From positions 1 to 23,748 of the IMG/VR virus record IMGVR_UViG_3300048548_000058: a stretch of 23,748 nt of DNA, one strand, 5' to 3'. The DNA comes from a virus. Both the position numbers and the translations under genes were made by a program. The notes below the pieces were generated by a model. The model searched no databases and was not told the origin of the DNA. It saw only the letters and a list, made by a program, of their open reading frames with translations. Of the stretch, positions 20,558 to 23,748 are shown piece after piece. The stretch's first letter is position 1; every line of letters begins with the position of its first letter.

Positions 20558-20716
20558 CTACATAAGCACCTCTTTACAGATTCTTTTACATGACGCTTGA
20601 TGTGTGGTGTCGCATTCAATTAAACATTCGTAGTAATCGTTTATTTTTTCTAGTTCTGTAGAGTCTTCAAAGTGAGTCCATTCATACAATTGATTTCTAG
20701 AAGTGATGTTGTTCAT
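20558..20716 (-). CDS. 52-aa Cys-rich protein in a terminator-flanked unit
   Basis: A 52-aa product from ATG 20716. The second half carries CLIECD (C31, C35) and later CKRICKE (C43, C47), a paired-Cys helix pattern (Cx3C twice, as in twin Cx3C-type or metal-binding helices). The first half is acidic (YEWTHFEDSTELEKINDYYE). It resembles small proteins seen in other cyanophages; no function known. Its own Shine-Dalgarno is weak, and a leader ORF with a strong one overlaps its start, suggesting coupled translation. It lies between two terminators. Confidence 0.7.
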   Translation of the reverse strand: MNNITSRNQLYEWTHFEDSTELEKINDYYECLIECDTTHQASCKRICKEVLM

Positions 20717-20768
20717 AGTTTTTCTGTGTGTAACTGCGATTCATGATATAGTTCAAATTTGGGTTCAT
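20697..20768 (-). CDS. 23-aa leader ORF upstream of the 52-aa gene
   Basis: A 23-aa frame from ATG 20768 behind a strong GAGGTG, ending 20 nt inside the start of the 52-aa gene in another frame. The product is Asn/Tyr/His-rich with no motif. It could be a real micro-peptide or only a means of bringing ribosomes to the next start. Confidence 0.4.
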   Translation of the reverse strand: MNPNLNYIMNRSYTQKNYEQHHF

Positions 20769-20782
20769 CTGTTCACCTCGTA

Positions 20783-20811
20783 ATTCTATACTATCTATGT
20801 TGTTTTGTCAG
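20783..20811 (-). promoter_or_regulatory. Sigma70-like promoter of the 52-aa gene unit
   Basis: On the - strand: CTGACA (20806-20811, 5 of 6), a 17-bp spacer, TAGAAT (20783-20788, 5 of 6). It lies between the gp23 terminator and the leader ORF. The predicted transcript would begin almost at the GAGGTG ribosome site, so the leader is very short. Confidence 0.62.
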
Positions 20812-20866
20812 GAATTACTGACTTTATGCAACGAATATTATTGCCTACTAACTTATACCTAGGCAT

Positions 20867-20889
20867 AAAAAAAGGACCCCGAAGGGTCC
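20867..20889 (-). terminator. Strong terminator after gp23
   Basis: Read on the - strand: GGACCC, TTCG tetraloop, GGGTCC, then seven T. The UUCG loop closing a 6-bp G/C-rich stem and the T run make a textbook intrinsic terminator, 22 nt after the gp23 stop. Confidence 0.92.
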
Positions 20890-20911
20890 AGTAGTTGTGT
20901 ATCCTGATGGA

Positions 20912-22294
20912 TCACATAAGGTTCGTGACCTGTACACGACGGTAGTAGCGGTTGCTGTTGGCGGTAAGAGCGCCTGAACCCTGGGTAAGACCTTGTGAGA
21001 AGGGGTTTGAGACCATGCCGTAGCGAGTCTTGAAACCGATCTTCGGAGTGAAGGTCTCAGGGTTGATTGCACGAACCTGCTGAAGAGGAACGTATGGGCA
21101 ATAGAACAGACCAGCATCGAATGCGTTGGTTCCTTTATAACCAGCAACGTAGAAGTGCTTGTCACTTACGTTAGCAGAGTAAGGGTCAACGTAGACCTTG
21201 ATCTTGCCGTTGAGTGTACCAACCAGTGTGCTGGAGGTGTCATCAACGCCTGCGAGTGCATTGTTACCAGCAAGAGCAGGAGTGTAGTCAAGTACACCAG
21301 CCATGCCCAGTGCAGAAGCAACGTCAGCAGAGCAAATCAGGATGTTGCCCTTGCCACGACGAGTTTGCTGACCGATAGCGTTAGCATCGCGCTCGATTTG
21401 GAACAGAAGTCCTTTGAACTTCTCAACAGACCATCTGCCGTTGGAGTCAACGTCAAGGTCAAAGATACCAGCGTTAGCGGTATTGTTTGCAGCACCAGCA
21501 ACAGCGTTTACGTAGATTGTACGTACAACTTCACGGTTGATTTCAGCAAGGATTTCTGTGCTGAGGATGTTGGCGAGCTCTTGCTCGGCATCCAAACCAT
21601 GAATCGCCTTCAAGTCCTGAGCAAGCTCAAGGCTGTACTCGGCTTTCAGAGCGCGTGATCTTGCAGTAACACTAACCTTCTCGATGGAGAAACCCATCTC
21701 ACGGAAAGCGGTGCTAGAAGAAGCGTCAGACAGTGCTTCAGCAGTTGCTGTTGCCATTCCAGTGGCGTCGTCTGCTTGCTCATAGGTTCCAGCGGGGGAA
21801 TCGTTGAGAAGTGCAGGGTTGTTGCCTTGGGCATCGTTGGTGGCGTCAGACGCACCAGGATCGTATGCACCAGGACCACCAGAGAAACCAGCGTTAGGCT
21901 CGTTGAAGAATGCTTCGTCGTAACCAGAGGCGTTGGGATCTCTCTCAGCACCATAGTTGGTACGCATTGCGAAGATCAGTCCAGTAGGACCAGTCATTGG
22001 TTGTACACCAGCAACATCATAAGCGATGAGCTGAGGCATGGAGCGTCTAATCAGGGAGATTAGAACGGGGTCGAAACCTGCGTTAGGACCTGTTGCTGTT
22101 GCGCCACCACCGAATCCGCCTGTACCAGCAGATGCGATAGTTTCGTTAAGCATACCTGCCTCTTCGGTCAGGGCACGCTCTTGGTTTTCGAGGAGTTGTG
22201 CAACGACGCCGCGCTTATGGGAATCTGCAATCGCTGGGAGTGCTTCGTGATTCAGGACGGGTGCCCACTTCTCCTGGAGGTGTTGTAAAGACAT
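20912..22294 (-). CDS. 23: Major capsid protein gp23
   Basis: A 460-aa protein (T4 gp23 has 521). The N-terminus (MSLQHLQEKWAPVLNH), the Gly/Ala-rich region at about 55-70, the block SLIRRSMPQLIAYDVAGVQP and the MTGPTGLIFAMR segment are diagnostic for T4-type gp23. It forms the hexamers of the head shell. A likely gp21 cleavage site is LNE (49-51), which matches the (I/L)xE rule. The gene is visibly richer in G+C than its neighbours, as expected for a highly expressed gene, and is followed by a strong terminator. Confidence 0.97.
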   Translation of the reverse strand: MSLQHLQEKWAPVLNHEALPAIADSHKRGVVAQLLENQERALTEEAGMLNETIASAGTGGFGGGATATGPNAGFDPVLISLIRRSMPQLIAYDVAGVQPMTGPTGLIFAMRTNYGAERDPNASGYDEAFFNEPNAGFSGGPGAYDPGASDATNDAQGNNPALLNDSPAGTYEQADDATGMATATAEALSDASSSTAFREMGFSIEKVSVTARSRALKAEYSLELAQDLKAIHGLDAEQELANILSTEILAEINREVVRTIYVNAVAGAANNTANAGIFDLDVDSNGRWSVEKFKGLLFQIERDANAIGQQTRRGKGNILICSADVASALGMAGVLDYTPALAGNNALAGVDDTSSTLVGTLNGKIKVYVDPYSANVSDKHFYVAGYKGTNAFDAGLFYCPYVPLQQVRAINPETFTPKIGFKTRYGMVSNPFSQGLTQGSGALTANSNRYYRRVQVTNLM

Positions 22295-22326
22295 TTTAGT
22301 TTCCAGTTTTAGTAGTTAATTAACAA

Positions 22327-23349
22327 TCATTTAGACCAACGGGCAATTGCATCGACGTATTTCGACATCGAGCCGCCAGTTGTTTCTTCGACAAGGGGTT
22401 CCGAAACTTCTTCGGTGGGTTCGGTTGCAGATTCTGCAAGTTCAGCCTTTCTAGTGAAGTAGGATTCCTTAATCGTTTCGACTTTCTTACGAAAATCTTC
22501 TTCAGTTTCAAACTCAACACCCTCCGCCAGAGAAGCAAGCTTCTCCTTTTGTGTCTCTGCAAGACCAGTAGCGCATTCGTTCACAATTTCCATTTTTACA
22601 AACTCGCCAATTCTCTTATTTAAAGAGGCATTAGCATCGATTTGCTCGTTGAGTTTAGCTTCCATATCATCAATCTCTTCAACCATGCCATCAAGCAGGT
22701 TGAACTTTTCTTCGGGCACCGTAAAGTTGTGCTCTAAGAAAAGACCTTTTAGACCGTTGAAGAAAGACTCTGCCATCTCAGTCTTAATGCCATGCTCGAT
22801 CTGGAGAGTATTTTCCTTCATCCAGGATTCTGCGGCATAAGTGAGGTAAGTGTCTACCTTCTCGGCCAATTCTGTTTGAACCTTCTCTACTTCTTCAGTA
22901 AGAGTGGATTCAAATGCTTCAGTCAACGCTGTAACTTCTGCATTTACTTTGGAGGTTACTGCTGCTTCAAAGATTGTTGCTGCTTTTACTCGGAACTCTT
23001 CTGAGAGTTCTTCACCAGCGACAAGAGCGTTAACATCTTCAGTAAAGTCGTACTCGGTTTCAGTGAGGACTTCTTCTTCATTCTCGGTTCCCTCCAGTTT
23101 AGCGGATGCGTCTGAAGGTTTTGTAGAAGGAACTGGTGCTTTACCTACTGCTTTAGCAGCAGAAGCGCCTGCATTCTTTGTGCCTTTGGCACCTTCTTCT
23201 GAGTCAGAAGTAACATCGACTACTTTAGTTGCACCACCACCAGAAGAATCCATCTTCTCACCAGGTTTTGCATCTTTAGTAACTACGTTAGAACCTTCGG
23301 TCACTTGTTCCATGTTATCTAACTCTTTATCGAGTGAGGTCTCAGCCAT
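22327..23349 (-). CDS. 22: Prohead core scaffold protein gp22
   Basis: A 340-aa protein (T4 gp22 has 269). Very acidic, Ala/Glu/Lys-rich and helical, with long coiled-coil segments (about 150-290) as expected for the internal scaffold that gp21 degrades during head maturation. The N-terminal Ser/Gly/Ala-rich part (about 30-85) is low-complexity and accounts for the extra length. It stands between gp21 and gp23, and a perfect late box lies 39 nt upstream. Confidence 0.9.
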   Translation of the reverse strand: MAETSLDKELDNMEQVTEGSNVVTKDAKPGEKMDSSGGGATKVVDVTSDSEEGAKGTKNAGASAAKAVGKAPVPSTKPSDASAKLEGTENEEEVLTETEYDFTEDVNALVAGEELSEEFRVKAATIFEAAVTSKVNAEVTALTEAFESTLTEEVEKVQTELAEKVDTYLTYAAESWMKENTLQIEHGIKTEMAESFFNGLKGLFLEHNFTVPEEKFNLLDGMVEEIDDMEAKLNEQIDANASLNKRIGEFVKMEIVNECATGLAETQKEKLASLAEGVEFETEEDFRKKVETIKESYFTRKAELAESATEPTEEVSEPLVEETTGGSMSKYVDAIARWSK

Positions 23350-23387
23350 TTGTTTGAACTCCGTTATGCATTAGCGTTGTCTTTATT

Positions 23388-23395
23388 TATTTATA
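23388..23395 (-). promoter_or_regulatory. Late promoter TATAAATA before gp22
   Basis: An exact T4 late consensus TATAAATA on the - strand in the 48-nt gap after gp21, 39 nt before ATG 23349. Its place before a late head gene makes it the best late promoter in the window. Confidence 0.75.
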
Positions 23396-23397
23396 AA

Positions 23398-23748
23398 TTA
23401 CAGACTCTTAAGAAACTGGGAAAACGCGGAAACTTTTCGTTCCTGCAAGTTAATAAGAGTTGCTTGATCAATTTCAGTTTTCATTTGAGCAATCGCGGCC
23501 TCTTTGAGGATGCCATTATCCCAAACCCATTCTTTACCTTCCATGATTCCATCAACAAATGCATCAGGAGCAGAGGGATCTGCTACAATATCAGCAGCGG
23601 TTGCAAGCATGAAGTCATCTGCGACTACATTACAACCTTCTTTTCTCACTAAAGAACCCATGCCTCTAGAAGAAACGCCAAGACTGACGCCTTCAGAAAG
23701 AAGGTTCTTTGCAATATTACCCATGGGAGTATCAAGGATTTTTGCTCT
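23398..23748 (-). CDS. 21: Prohead maturation protease gp21 (C-terminal part)
   Basis: The frame is open to the right edge, leaving the last 116 residues. GVSLGVSSRGMGSL contains the catalytic-serine region of the T4 gp21 serine protease family, and VVADDFMLATAADIVADPSA is the conserved stretch after it. An internal ATG at 23724 is not the true start, because conserved residues (RAKILDTP) precede it. gp21 cleaves scaffold gp22, capsid gp23 and itself to mature the head. Confidence 0.92.
   Translation of the reverse strand, partial: RAKILDTPMGNIAKNLLSEGVSLGVSSRGMGSLVRKEGCNVVADDFMLATAADIVADPSAPDAFVDGIMEGKEWVWDNGILKEAAIAQMKTEIDQATLINLQERKVSAFSQFLKSL

Noticed and set aside
21155-21658. 167-codon + strand open frame across gp23
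   Set aside because: It lies wholly inside the clearly identified capsid gene on the other strand; the composition (Val/Ser/Cys-rich) is a mirror of gp23 codons and there is no ribosome site.
22904-23374. 156-codon + strand open frame across gp22
   Set aside because: Antisense to the acidic, Ala/Glu-rich gp22; the Ser/Ala/Val-rich product is what the reverse complement of such codons gives.
1-23748. tRNA genes, CRISPR array, insertion sequence or attachment site
   Set aside because: I looked for cloverleaf-like segments, regularly spaced repeats and transposase motifs and saw none; the region is densely coding.

Overview
The window looks like a piece of a marine T4-like cyanophage genome (contractile-tailed phage of Synechococcus or Prochlorococcus). 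The core gene order runs gp21-gp22-gp23-gp3-uvsY-uvsW-gp55-gp47-gp46 and gp45-gp44-gp62-regA. It is mixed with genes typical of cyanophages: purS, a cobS/cobT-like pair, a DUF3110-like protein, two 2-oxoglutarate/Fe(II) oxygenases and a small glutaredoxin. Identifications come from recognising family motifs by eye; no search was run.

Layout. Bases 1-1156 hold two genes on the + strand: the tail of one and a secreted-looking protein. Everything else is on the - strand and is read here from right to left. From 23748 to 20912 lies the head module: gp21 protease (partial), gp22 scaffold and gp23 major capsid protein, closed by a strong terminator. From 20866 to 20500 lies a small self-contained unit with its own sigma70-like promoter, a 23-aa leader ORF, a 52-aa Cys-rich protein and its own terminator. 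From 20472 to 12646 come a 2OG oxygenase, gp3, a 71-aa ORF, UvsY, a second 2OG oxygenase, UvsW, an LSm-like protein, late sigma factor gp55, gp47, a DUF3110-like protein and gp46. From 12620 to 11197 there is a chain of very small genes joined by overlapping stop/start codons, including a Cys-rich knuckle protein, a glutaredoxin and a membrane protein. From 11183 to 7113 lies the cobT-like metallopeptidase/VWA gene, three small genes, and the cobS-like AAA+ ATPase. From 7110 to 3024 lies the replication cluster: a DUF3310-like protein, gp45, gp44, PurS, a second LSm-like protein, Dam methylase, gp62 and RegA. From 2999 to 927 there are four unrecognised, mostly membrane-associated proteins. 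The last of these overlaps the + strand gene tail-to-tail by 230 nt.

How it works together. Most neighbours overlap as ATGA, GTGA or TAATG, so translation is probably coupled. Sigma70-like promoters precede cobT-like, cobS-like, gp55 and the 52-aa unit. T4-late-like boxes (TATAAATA, CTAAATA) precede gp22, gp3 and some small genes. The cobS-like and cobT-like genes carry near-identical promoter/leader segments that include an inverted repeat, which suggests shared control of an AAA+/VWA machine. gp55 would switch on late transcription, gp45/44/62 form the sliding clamp and its loader, and UvsY/UvsW/gp46/gp47 carry out recombination-dependent replication.

The strongest items for follow-up are the paired cobS/cobT control region, a perfect-consensus + strand promoter facing into - strand genes beside gp55, the terminator-flanked unit behind gp23, and the 230-nt convergent coding overlap. 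No tRNA, rRNA, CRISPR array or insertion sequence was seen.
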